Assembly: GCA_025602915.1 (NCBI GenBank)
Contig: JAHLJZ010000010.1
Span: 372,001-436,000, forward strand
DNA length: 64,000 bases
Reading direction: 5' to 3'
DNA from: Paraphysoderma sedebokerense
Taxonomy: Eukaryota > Blastocladiomycota > Physodermatomycetes > Physodermatales > Physodermataceae
Both the position numbers and the translations under genes were made by a program. The notes under the pieces are model-generated. The model searched no databases, was not told the DNA's origin, and saw only the letters and a list, made by a program, of their open reading frames with translations. Of this stretch, positions 13,106 through 23,848 are shown piece after piece (the stretch's first letter is position 1; each line of letters opens with the position of its first letter).

Positions 13106-13346
13106 ATATGTTGATACTAGACTAATGAATTTGCTGTGTATAAAGAATACAATAAACCTTAGCAACTTGCGAAGCTGCGATTCAATTTAAAATGTGTGTC
13201 TGAAGAGCTATCATATGCTGTAGCAATTTCAATTTTTGCTGTTTTTTCCCGTGGACTAGGAAACCGTGATCTCAGCAGGAGTCGCACATAATCTAGTTGA
13301 CTTCCATCTACTTCAGAACACAATTTTAATCCATAAGAAACTCGAT

Positions 13347-14484
13347 ATGTACTTATCAAAATCAATACAGCTTATAATAGCGACAATTGTCATTTTTTAT
13401 GTCACTAATGTGTCTGGCCGGGCTTTGATTGACCTTACCGATTCAAATTTTGATGAATTAGTTCATAAGGGGGAATGGGTTGTGGAATGTAAGTTTTCTT
13501 TTCCAATTCTGTCGCTGATTTTTCGCTATGGATTTGAGCTGTTGTTTTCATTTGAATCAGTTCACTTTGATACAAAATTTAATCTTGATATGAATCGGCA
13601 ACCTCGATTCCCAACAATCACGGTTGCAACCTTGCAACTACGTTGAACCCTTCACTAACTTCTGTTTCATTTTTCACTGTCTTACGATTTTATGGCAATT
13701 TTGTATATTGATTTAAAGTTTATGCACCATGGTGTGGATATTGTCGCCGATTTGAGCCTGAGTATTCAGAATTTGCTGATACAATGGCAAAAGAGTTTCC
13801 GGAAGTTAAAGTTGGACGAGTAAATGTGGATGTAGAGAGTGCTACCACGGCAAGATTCTTTGTTACGAGGTACTCCTTGATCCAAAGTTTCATCATTGTC
13901 ATCATCCTTAAGACTAGGCTATGAATATTCAAGAATAGTAATACTGATTCACAATTTGCTTTTGACTGTGTGTGGACAATGTACAGGTTACCGACGATTT
14001 ATCACATCAAGCATGGAAAAGTTAGAGCTATCGATATTAAGTTTACTAAATCTTCTTTAATGAGTTACATGGAAGGCATGGAATGGACCAAAGTTGAGCC
14101 ATGGAGTAGTTGGTGGTCTCCCTTCTCAATGGTGGGAGTAACAGTCTCGTACATTGGCAGTATCTCTAAAATCGTGACTTCCGTTACAAATAAGTTATCA
14201 GAGTACCTTCCGTATGTATCATCTCATAGTTGACAGTTGGGTAATGGTTGTTAAGAGCTTATCGTTGACAACGAACTTTAATTTCCAGTCAATGGGCTAT
14301 TGTGACGTTGTTTGGTGGTGTTTTCTTCGCATTCTTGGCGCTCATGGCATGGTTAATTCCTCCACCCCAAAAAACTGAAACAGCACAACCATCCGCAGTT
14401 ACGGAGAAAAAAGGCGAAGATGAAGGGAAAAGTACTGTTAAAGAATCGCCAGGAGCAAGGAGACGAAAGAAAAAGGATAATTAA
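13347..14484 (+). CDS. Transmembrane thioredoxin-related protein (TMX-like disulfide isomerase)
   Basis: Four exons (13347-13488, 13719-13869, 13987-14211, 14289-14484) give 237 residues. An N-terminal signal peptide (about 1-24) is followed by a thioredoxin fold with FYAPWCGYCRRFEPEY, so the active site is Cys-Gly-Tyr-Cys. The cis-proline region RLPTIYHIKHG is present. One membrane helix lies near the C-terminus (about 175-197), and the tail is Lys/Arg-rich, ending RRRKKKDN. This is the architecture of ER membrane thiol oxidoreductases of the TMX group, with the catalytic domain in the lumen and a short cytosolic tail carrying lysines that could act in ER retrieval (inference). The first ATG in the frame was not used because the ATG at 13347 starts directly at the signal peptide. 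Confidence 0.85.
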
Positions 14485-14965
14485 ACGATTTGAAATGCTT
14501 AGGCCGTCAAGCTGCCTATGTGGAATGCTTTCACAAATATGCGGTTTCTCGACCGGTGACTAGTTTGCAGACAGACAAGAGTGTCAGTTTATTGCAACGT
14601 TGGTGATTGGATTATAATGGGCCGAATAAAATTCATCCTTGTAGTGTATTTAACATAATTCATGGGGATGGTCGTATGCACTTCCTCTGCAAATTTCAAT
14701 TTTACGCGACCTGAAAATAGCTTCACAGCAGAACTAAACTGAGAATGCCAAACTTGCTGGATTTTGATTACCTGATATGAGATGGCATAATCGGCCAAAT
14801 TTTATTCCTATGTTGACAAAGACAAAATGTATATTTTGGATGGAACAACAGGCGCGTGATCGACAATCAACAAAAACGGTTTAGACCTTCGCGGCTCGTG
14901 CATGATTTGAAATCATCAAACCCGTTATTTATTTGTAAGAAGATCATTCTCGTAGTCCATGACCA

Positions 14966-16325
14966 ATGTCGGATTCAGAAGATTCAACGACAATTCCGCC
15001 ACCACCGAATCAGCAATCGTCATTTTTTGGTGCTTTAGCTATAGATCAAGCAGTCGCGGGGTTTACGGCTGGAGCAGTGTCAACTGTTATATTACATCCT
15101 CTTGATCTCGTGAAAACTCGTTATCAAGTAGATACAACAACGAAGTACCCAAAATTAACGTTCACGAGGACTCTAAAAAATCTGAAACAAATCTTCGTGA
15201 GACATGGGGTTAGAGGACTATATCAGGGTCTAGAACCGAATTTTGTAGGTGCAACTGTGAGCTGGGGAATGTATTTTTGGTGGTAAGCTTCCTTTTATCG
15301 TATGATACTTCACATCAAGATTCGAAGTTAAGATCACCTGATTTCAGGTATTCCATAATAAAATCACGTCGGTTGAAAGCAAATCAAGAAGTCGACCCAA
15401 GTGCATCAAATTTGGCGCCTTCCGAACATTTGATAGCAGCCGCCCAGGCCGGTAATTGTTTTATACAGTTGTTATTTTACTTCTGGTGTCATTCTTTTAA
15501 CCCTCCTCATCAGGTGCGTTGACATCTGTATTTACGAATCCTATATGGCTCGTGAAAACGAGAATGTGTATTCAGTCGGCCGAGGCGCCAAAGTATCGTT
15601 CCTTGGCGGGTAAGTTGAAAATTTAATGTTGACTTGTTCGATCTCGGTATTTGATTAATGTTTACATATACTATAGGTGCTTTAAAGCAGATATATCGCG
15701 AAGAAGGCATTAGAGGATTGTATCGTGGATTTGTTCCACAATTGTTTGGTGTTAGCCATGGTGCGATTCAGTTTATGGTGTATGAAGAAATGAAGAAGAA
15801 TTCGGCCGAATGGAAGAGTCAGAACGGAGGAACGTCCTGGTTACTTTTGGTTTGTAGCATTATTTAATTTTCAGTTAGTTGTCGTTTGTATTGAAACTTA
15901 ACTGTTTCCTTAGGGCCCTACGGCGGAGTATATCATCATGGCTGCGTCTTCTAAATTGGTAGCGACTTGCTCGACTTATCCTTATCAGGTAATTAAATCG
16001 AGACTACAAGACCATCGCGGGTTAACACGCTATGATGGAGTGTTAGATACCATTCAGAAAATTTATCGGTTCGTATTAACATTGTTTCCCCATGGCTGAC
16101 AAATGCTAATCATTCATTTGAGCAACCTCTATAGCAATGAAAGTATTTTTGGATTCTATAAAGGGCTTGGGGCGAATGTCATTAGAGTTATGCCTGGCAC
16201 CTGCATAACATTTGCTGTATATGGTTCCTTGACTTTGATTGTTTCAATTTGGTAATTTAGTTGTGCTAATCGCCCATTTTCTATTCGTAGAAACGTTGTC
16301 AAAATTCTTCAAAGAGAATGGCTAA
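14966..16325 (+). CDS. Mitochondrial carrier, FAD/folate transporter type (Flx1/SLC25A32-like)
   Basis: Seven exons (14966-15282, 15348-15451, 15514-15609, 15677-15849, 15914-16068, 16135-16223, 16291-16325) give 322 residues, the usual size of a mitochondrial carrier. All three repeat signatures are visible: [21 protein letters not shown] and [12 protein letters not shown]. Tryptophan in place of the acidic residue in repeat two and YPYQV in repeat three are hallmarks of the FAD/folate carrier branch. Glycine-rich matrix-helix motifs ([30 protein letters not shown]) are also present. The protein should sit in the inner mitochondrial membrane and move FAD or a related cofactor. Pyrimidine-nucleotide and NAD carriers are close relatives and cannot be fully excluded. 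Confidence 0.9.
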
Positions 16326-16713
16326 ATTGCAGTGTCGATATGAGGCTTGTTGAAGCTCATACTTGTTAGACAATGAGTGGATTATGGACATGCGGGATTG
16401 GCAGACGCTGAATGTTGCCAATTGTAACTTAAGGAGTTAATAGTATTGTATTCCGAATTGCAGCGCAACATGTAAATAGTAGATAGAAGAGAATTTGAAG
16501 ACATCATACCACTTTCGTGTTTTAAACGAAGAGTATGACGATGTTAGACGATGATTTGAATCAAAAATAAAGGAATGACAAATCATGAAGCGGTGACTCA
16601 AATCACGTAGGGAAGGCGACATCATTTCAAGCAGAATTCACGAAGCCATTGACTCAGGAATTGGACGATTCATATTCAATTGCAGAGTATTTACAGCTTC
16701 CACATACAGAAAG

Positions 16714-18675
16714 ATGTCGATTACGGACTCTCCTGTCTTGAACAGTCCCAAAACGAAGCGAAGAGGCCGATCTTCGAAATCTCAAAAGTCTTCGTCCTCT
16801 GCTTCCTCCTTGGCCAACAAAGAAATCCTCAACCCAAAAACGCTTCATTACGAATTTTGCGGGCCCATCGGTGCTGCAATACTCATCATATTTTTGCCAG
16901 TAGTCACTTATTTTCTCTACTTTTGTTGCAACGTCTACGGCTGTCCACCCTCTTTAAACCTCAAAAACAGTTTAAGTTGGAACTTTAATTCGCTGATATC
17001 GTTCGATTACCCGTCGTACCTTACTTTGCCGTCACCAATTGCGTTCATTCAAGTACCTTACGAACTGAACATACATTTGAAAACGGGTAAGACTGATGAA
17101 CATGGAGACGATGTAACGGAGGCGGCCGTTCTGTTTAGTTTGATTGATTTGGGTTTGTACGTGCTGTGGATCGTGTTTTTGGGATTATTGCAAATACTGT
17201 TGGACGGTGAATGGAAGGATGGTGTAATCCTACGAAATGGAAGAACATTGAAGTACAAAATTAATGGTAAAGTTTGATTGCTCTCAATTCAAATTAAGTC
17301 CTGTTCATTCGATCAGGACGCAGTCCATTCCCTCCCGCTCTCTTGAAGTGTCTCCGTTTGTTAATAACTGGTTACTTTGGGTATAGCATTTCGGTCATTC
17401 GTTGTCACTGCTCTTGTCTTTGCCGCTGGCTCTTATCTCCAGGGGATGTCACTTCTTCTTTATATCGCCGATCATTACCTCTCTTTCCTCACCGCCTCCG
17501 TCATCTACTCATTTGTTCAATCAACTGTATTGTACATCTCATCATTCGTTCCTGTAAACGGCGAGGAGAAGTTGCTTGCTTTGGGAGGTAACACAGGAAA
17601 TCGCATTTACGACGTACGATTTATATCAATTCATTTTATTTGTCAGAACTATCATTTGACCGACTATTCTCGCCTTTCGTCTCGATTTTAGTTTTGGATT
17701 GGACGGGAACTGAATCCACGAATACTTAACAATACGTTTGACTTAAAGTGCTTTTTCGAGCTTCGACCCGGATTGATTGGATGGTTTCTGTTGAACATTG
17801 CCCTTGCCGTCAAACAGTACTCGACGCTTGGACGAATAACGGATTCTATGGTTCTTGTGTTGTTGTTTGAAGGTTTTTATGTGATTGATGCCTTATGGAA
17901 TGAGGTACACCATACTCGAGGATTGCATTCACGAATTCTTATCTCATTGCAGATTTGACCTAATTTTGGTTTTAATTAAGCATTCCATCCTCACGACGAT
18001 GGACATTACTACCGACGGATTTGGCTTCATGTTGACATTCGGCGACCTCTCCTGGGTTCCATTCACGTACAGTTTGCAGGCCAGATACCTCACCGTATTT
18101 CCTGTCGATCTGGGCCCTGTTATGGTGGCCGTGATCGTTTCGATCCAATGTCTTGGTTACTGGATATTTAGAGGGGCCAATGGACAGAAAGATTTATTCA
18201 GAAGAGATCCTCTTCATCCAAAAGTTAACCGTACGTTGGATGTTTTGGTTCAAGCCCCTTCAACGATAAGAAACTGAATTCAATTTCTGCTAGATTTGCA
18301 ATATATTGAAACTGATGCTGGCTCTAAGCTGCTCATAAGTGGCTGGTGGGGACTTTCTCGTCATATCAATTATTTCGGGGACTGGTTGATGGCTGTAGCA
18401 TGGTCGCTGCCTTGTGGTACGGAATGTTCTTTGGTTCTTTTTTACCACATTAATCTTCTTTCTTACTTATCCTTACCTTTGCTACTTCTGTTTGATGAAT
18501 TTGTCATCTAGGTTTCGACCATTTCCCAATCCCATACTTCTACTCCATCTACTTTGCAGTTTTACTCGTCCATCGATTTGAACGGGACGAGCATAAGTGT
18601 AGATTAAAATACAAAAAGGATTGGGATCGCTACTGCTCGATAGTGAAATGGAAGATCATCCCTTACGTATTCTAG
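16714..18675 (+). CDS. ERG24: Sterol C-14 reductase
   Basis: Six exons (16714-17266, 17387-17613, 17692-17904, 17981-18230, 18294-18416, 18512-18675) give 509 residues. After a short Ser/Lys-rich cytosolic start comes HYEFCGPIGAAILII, then about eight or nine membrane helices. The sterol reductase family signatures are seen: GWWGLSRHINYFGDW, the DEHKCRLKYKKDW motif near the end, and the C-terminus IIPYVF. This family reduces the C14=C15 double bond with NADPH in ergosterol synthesis at the ER. The ERG4 (C-24(28)) and DHCR7 relatives share parts of these motifs. The N-terminal HYEFxGPxGA and overall length favour the C-14 enzyme. No missing key residue was noticed. Confidence 0.88.
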
Positions 18676-18879
18676 AGATAATTACTCTAATTGGACGATA
18701 TCAGCACAAGTTTGCTGAGATGATGGACAAATAAATGGTGGCTTCGACAAGTTAGCATGAACATGAGCCTTTTGGACATATGCCTTCTAGGTTGATGTTG
18801 TTTGAGTTTGAAACTTAAGGATGAGCACCAAACCTTCGGCCCAAAGCAATGTCAGAAGGCAGGATTTCCATTTTTTTCT

Positions 18880-19990
18880 TACCTATATACCTCTGTAAAG
18901 TCTGAATTGTTAATCGCAATGCTGATGTCCAATGTCCAGGAGACTGATTCGCGTGATGTCCAATGTCCGGACACCATTTTTGATAGTTAACCATTGATTT
19001 TGCATATGTGATTTCGGAAAATTAGCATGTCCTGCAAAGTCATTTGTATCAGAAATCAATTTCCTCTGGACAATTTTTCTTCTTAACTATGTCGCATTAC
19101 TCTGTAAAGTCTGCATTCTTAAGATGCTGATGTCCAATGTCCAGAGACTGATTCGCGTGATGTCCAATGCCCATGGCCCCACACCGATTTTGATGGTTCA
19201 CAATAGATGTTGCATATTTGATTTCGGAAAATTAGCATGTCCTGCAGACTTATTTGGTATCAGAAATCGATTTACTCTCGACAATTTTTCTTCTTAACTA
19301 CGTTCCATTACTCTGTAAAGTCTGAATTCTTAATCGCGATGGTGGTGTCCAATGTCCGGAGACCGATTCGCGTGATGTCCGATGTCCAAACGCCGATTTT
19401 GATGGTTGACGATAGATGTTGTATATCTAATTTCAGAAATTAGTATGCACTTCAGACTCATTTGTATCAGAAGTCATTCTTCTTAACTGTGTTCCATTAC
19501 TCTGTAAAGTCTGAATTCTTAATCGCGATGGTGGTGTCCCGGAGACCGATTCGCGTGATGTCCGATGTCCAAACGCCGATTTTGATGGTTGACCATAGAT
19601 GTTGTATATCTAATTTCAGAAAATTAGTATGCACTTCAGACTCATTTGTATCAGAAATTAATATCCTGTTGACAGTTTTATCTTCTGAACTGTGTTGCAT
19701 TACTCTGTAAAGTCTGAAGGCATGATCGCAATGCTAATGTCCAGTGTCCAGACGTGGATTTTGAGGGTTAACAATAGATTTTGCATATGTGATTTCAGAA
19801 AATTAGCACGTCCTTCAAAGTAATTGGTATCAGAAATTAATATCCTATCGACACATTTTTTTCTTAACTATATCGTATTACTCTGTAAAATCTGAAGACA
19901 TAATCGCGATGCTGATGTCCAATGTCCAGAGACTGATTCGTGTGATGACCAATGTCCGGACACCGATTTTGCTGGTTATTAATGAGTTGC
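18880..19990. repeat. Tandem repeat array, about six degenerate copies of a 180-210 bp unit
   Basis: The anchor CTCTGTAAAGTCTG or a close variant recurs at about 18891, 19100, 19311, 19500, 19703 and 19881, spacings of 209, 211, 189, 203 and 178 bases. Each unit then runs through GATGTCCAATGTCC, ATTCGCGTGATGTCC, CCGATTTTGATGGTT, ATTTCNGAAAATTAGCATG and TTTGTATCAGAAAT to the next anchor. Most units contain two copies of a GATGTCCAATGTCC-like block. Copies differ by substitutions and small indels, so the array is not newly amplified. No open frame is conserved between copies, and no terminal inverted repeats or target-site duplications were seen. It lies just downstream of the sterol reductase gene. 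Confidence 0.85.
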
Positions 19991-20348
19991 CAGAAACATA
20001 ATGCTACTAATTTGTGCATGCCCAAGAACTATACAGAAACAAAAATTCCTCTGTCCTCCCTTTCTTCTCTCTTCTCTCTCTTCGTCTCGTCTGTTATTCC
20101 CTTGTCTCACAAAATCGGAGACATGTTATTTTCTTGTGCTCGGTGACCTCTTCGCTTGACCAAGATTTAGCCAGAAATGGACATATCATTCCAGGATAAT
20201 TAATAGCAACTAGTTTGGCATTAAGATTACAGCGAAACACCAAATATATAGTACTTATTAATTCGAGATAGTTGAAAAGCTTCAAGGCCCGCCCAGGGCC
20301 TCTTTTCTGGAAATTCATTTCTGAATCCTACGAACCTCTAACGATGAA

Positions 20349-21468
20349 ATGATTTATTTCTTGATATTTCTCTGTCCCATATTTATTCACGGACATCTCA
20401 GTGATATTATTTTTTTGAGTATTTAACCGGTCGTTATATCAGTACTTTAGACGCCAAAACGCTCAATTTCGAACGACGCGACCAAATTGCTAAATGGGAG
20501 AAGGCAAGACGAAAGGCGAAAAAAAGAGAAGGTTTGTAGCAAATACAAATACAAAAAAAATACAGAAATCAATGATCGTATATCTCTGCACTTGAATTAA
20601 CATAATCAAACTACTGTCCGCCCCGTAATTCACATTTCCCTGGATATCAGATGCTGCTGTTGTATACCGTTAAGGACAGGAGTTTACATAATTCTTTCAA
20701 TCCACTTTGTGGGTTTCTTTTATGTTTATTTTTTCAGAAAAATGGGAAAGTTAACCTGAAAGCTACGCTTCTAGTTAGTATGCCTGGCCTCCGTAATCGC
20801 GACCTTTGGATACTTGTCACGTCCACCTGGTAATCCACTGAATGGTAATATTCAATTTTTTCGAATTGAAAGCCGTGATTATTTGATTCACATAAATATC
20901 TTAATTTGTTTCAAATATGACAGTCCAGACAAAAAATATTGATTTAATTGAGCAGTTTCTTCCCGTTCTTCAAGCCACCGCCGCAACAGGTGCAATTGAG
21001 CTGTTATTTGTATTTTTTGGTATCATAGGTACCGTTAAGGTATGAATTATAACAGCAGAGTCTGTGCAAAGATTGATTCGGCGGCATTTAAATCGCCTCA
21101 AGCTAACATCTCAACTTGGTGTCCCATAACAAATTCTCCTCTAAAGAAAGTTGTACCTGCGTTCACGTTTTATATTGTAGGAAGTATACTATATCTGCTC
21201 TACGCTTTAGCCTGCGTCGCTTTAATCGCCTATGTATATGTTGCCATCATCACTGCCGTACCAGGCGCAGTGAGTGTCCTGACCCCTTATTTCATGATGT
21301 TTCTGGGCCCTTTCCTACTGCTATCTCTAATTCAGGTGAATAGTTCTTCCATTCTATTATGTCTTTAAGCATTTGTAAATCTAACACACGAAACTGTAGG
21401 GATATTTCATCTATGTATTCTTCCGCTTCCGGCGGGTACTTAAGAAGAAATCGGAGTACTCTGCCTGA
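20349..21468 (+). CDS. Predicted multi-pass membrane protein of unknown family (model uncertain)
   Basis: The 3' half is secure: 20924-21039, 21147-21335 and 21400-21468 encode hydrophobic helices (ELLFVFFGIIGTV, FTFYIVGSILYLLYALACV, LTPYFMMFLGPFLLLSLIQ) and a basic tail ending RRVLKKKSEYSA. Upstream exons 20349-20400, 20451-20531 and 20779-20844 fit the splice phases and give a signal-like start (MIYFLIFLCPIFIHG), a charged segment (FERRDQIAKWEKARRKAKKRE) and a further helix. The total would be 190 residues. The family is not recognised. The first two exons, the 50-nt first intron and the 246-nt second intron are the weakest parts. A shorter alternative joins 21039 directly to 21072, but its intron would be only 32 nt. 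Confidence 0.45.
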
Positions 21469-21727
21469 ACAATCGGGTTAATATATTTCAAACAGTCGTA
21501 ATATTACTTTTTAATATCATAAACAGAATGTGTAAGAAAATAGAATCTGAAAATCAAGTATCTTAGACAGTATTGATAGAAATATGTAGTGTATTTGAAC
21601 CATATAACAAAGTAATCAACATTTCTAACTTCGAAATGTTGTAGCCAACAAGATACACAATATAGAAACATAGCCAGGATAATGATTTAACGATTTAGAT
21701 CTAGTATAATTAACTTCGGGCATCAGA

Positions 21728-21812
21728 GGTCCATTAGCTCAGTTGGTTAGAGCGTGGTGCTAATACCGAATCGGTTACGCCAAGGTCAACAGTTCGACCC
21801 TGTTATGGACCA
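21728..21812 (+). tRNA. tRNA-Ile (anticodon AAU) with 11-nt intron
   Basis: The 85-base sequence folds as a cloverleaf. The acceptor stem is GGTCCAT/ATGGACC with A73, the D-arm contains TAGCTCAGTTGG, and the T-arm contains AGTTCGACCCT. The anticodon stem TGGTG/CGCCA closes the loop CTAATA..A, giving anticodon AAT (AAU). An intron of 11 bases (21766-21776) sits between positions 37 and 38, the canonical place. A T-run at 21813-21817 is the RNA polymerase III terminator. The A and B boxes are intact, so it should be functional. Confidence 0.95.
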
Positions 21813-21817
21813 TTTTT
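21813..21817 (+). terminator. RNA polymerase III terminator of tRNA-Ile
   Basis: Five consecutive T residues start one base after the discriminator base of the tRNA, the standard stop signal for RNA polymerase III. Confidence 0.8.
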
Positions 21818-22007
21818 GCATTTTCGTGGTATAATAAAATTTTCTGATACCCGACAAAACTTTCTAGGATTTCACTTTTTTTTGGGTTTATCAAGTGGCC
21901 TAAATCTCCTTGAAGAAGTACTGAATATATTAACTATAAATTAATTGTATTTTTCCATCAAAATTTACAACATCTACATATTATATTACAACATGCATGA
22001 ATATATC

Positions 22008-23517
22008 TCATTCAATTTGGTAACTTGATCCCATAAATTGTTTGTTCTGTATTAAATTTTGAAAGTAGCTAGGTAAGGGAGCTGAAATTATTAAGTCACC
22101 ATCGTTATCTGCATCGGGTTTTCTCCGCTCAATATTGTCTGGCTTAATTTGGTTTGCCATCCGAGACATCATAACCCTAAAATCCGACTGCATCATTGTA
22201 TTATAGGATTTGATCCTTATTTGATGCAAGTGTAGAAACATCGGCTTCTTTGCATTCATCCAGGGTCTACCGCCACGCTGATTCGATATTGAGGGTTCAT
22301 TTATATCGAATCGGGCAGCCGCAGATTTGTATCCATATTTGAAATCATTCACGATAGGAGATCCAAGGATATTAGATAAGTGAGATCGGATCTGGTGTTT
22401 GTGTCCTATTGAATAAGCAGTCCTCATCAATCCATGGAAATGGCAAATGCAATATGATCGAAGTACCTGTGATAGGTTGGACCTTCAACAACGAAAGGTT
22501 CAATGAAGGAGATGCCCCAACAATCTGATATTGCGAGAGAGTGGCTCTACCAGAGACTTGAAATCGTGATTAGGTTCCATGAACAAACATACCGGACGTT
22601 GTTTACACATAGATACTTGAAATTCCCACCTTCTCTACCCCCTCTTCATTTTCCAATTTTAGAGGGGCAGATAGTTCTAACCACTGATTTGGCCGAGTGA
22701 TGGGTAAAGCAGGTGATACCACTGCGATGTACGTTTTTTCCACCAAAGGATTTTCATTCATCAAATAAGACCCGGATGACTGCTTAAATGCCTGTGAAAG
22801 AGTCATCGCGGCAGATCGAGTTCGAGCGAGAAGGAGGATGCCTGAAGTACACTTATCGATCCGGTGAAGGAGACGCGGAGGTTCCGGAAGGTCATATTGG
22901 AGGCCTATGATATTGTGAGTTAACAACATACGCTAACAAAGAATGGTAATTAAAGTTTTCGGCTGTTACACCTGAAAGCATGGCATTGACGTGGACGTCG
23001 GTCTTGGTTCCACCTTGGACAGCGATTCTGCAAGGCTTATTGATGGCGATAATGTGGTCGTCACGATAGATTATCCACTCACGTATCAGACCTGCGTCTT
23101 TTCCGTTGACAGGCTCAATGAAATTAAGAAGAATTCTTAGAACTTCATTACGGACTATCCATTAGTATCAGCTCAATAAATGACATACTGTCTTTTCAAA
23201 GGCAGAACCTGAGACATCTGAAACCAGGTTCGGATGACGGATATATATCATCTGACCTTGTTGCAAAGGAGTCTTTACCGAGGATGGCCGAGAAGCGTCC
23301 ACTTTGATCTGACGGCGATACGTATCGAAAGTTAGGATACGTCTAACTTGCGTTACAGAATAAAATGGCCGACCTTCTTCTTTTTTGCCAATCGATGTAT
23401 CAAATCATGGGGAAGATTATTCTCTCTGAGAAATTTGTACAGGGTGACACCGCTATAGTGTGGAGGCACTGTGATCCTCCAAGTGTGAAGTGACGTCCGA
23501 GTGAAGTTTGTGGACAT
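22008..23517 (-). CDS. RluA-family pseudouridine synthase
   Basis: Six minus-strand exons (23517-23374, 23308-23189, 23113-22972, 22904-22617, 22556-22467, 22405-22008) join in phase to 393 residues. A short S4-like N-terminal region (RLAKKKKIKVD) is followed by IIYRDDHIIAINKP and the catalytic motif LLHRIDKCTSGILLLAR, whose Asp is the nucleophile. The conserved PITGHKHQIRSHL and GSPIVNDFKYGY follow. The family isomerises uridine to pseudouridine in rRNA, tRNA or mRNA. Its length and S4-like start resemble the eukaryotic mitochondrial group (RPUSD/Pus5-like), but no clear targeting peptide is seen, so the substrate stays open. It is divergent from the PFK-2 gene, with 331 bases between start codons. 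Confidence 0.9.
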
Positions 23518-23848
23518 GGCGGTTTATCAAATCAGCGAGGTTTCACTCATAATTTTACCTTAAGCTAGAAACACACAAAACAATTTTAATAAAGACTTAA
23601 TAAACTGAATGCAATTATTAGTACTTCTTTACACCGGATCAGAAGTAAAAAAAAGTGAGATGAGTCAGAGGGTTGATCTCGAGATCTCTCGGCCCTGTTC
23701 CTCGTTATCAAATCCATGGACAGATTTTGATCGATAACATCCACACAAGACTCTCATCGCATCTTTTCTCATTTTTATTCTACGGTGAGTCTAGCACATT
23801 TATATCCGTATACCTCTCGCAGTCTCCGTGCTTTTTACCTATTGCGCA
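23518..23848. promoter_or_regulatory. Divergent intergenic region, pseudouridine synthase / PFK-2
   Basis: This 331-base region between two outward-facing start codons holds the promoters of both genes. It has an AT-rich half next to the minus-strand gene and a pyrimidine-rich half before the plus-strand gene. No recognisable factor site stood out. Confidence 0.35.

Noticed and set aside
18880-19990. CRISPR-like array or transposon
   Set aside because: Repeat units are long, diverged and contiguous, without short identical repeats and unique spacers, terminal repeats or a transposase frame. The host is also eukaryotic.
20651-20833. Short frame inside the membrane-protein locus
   Set aside because: It cannot be joined in phase to the downstream helix-coding exons. 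Treated as intron sequence.
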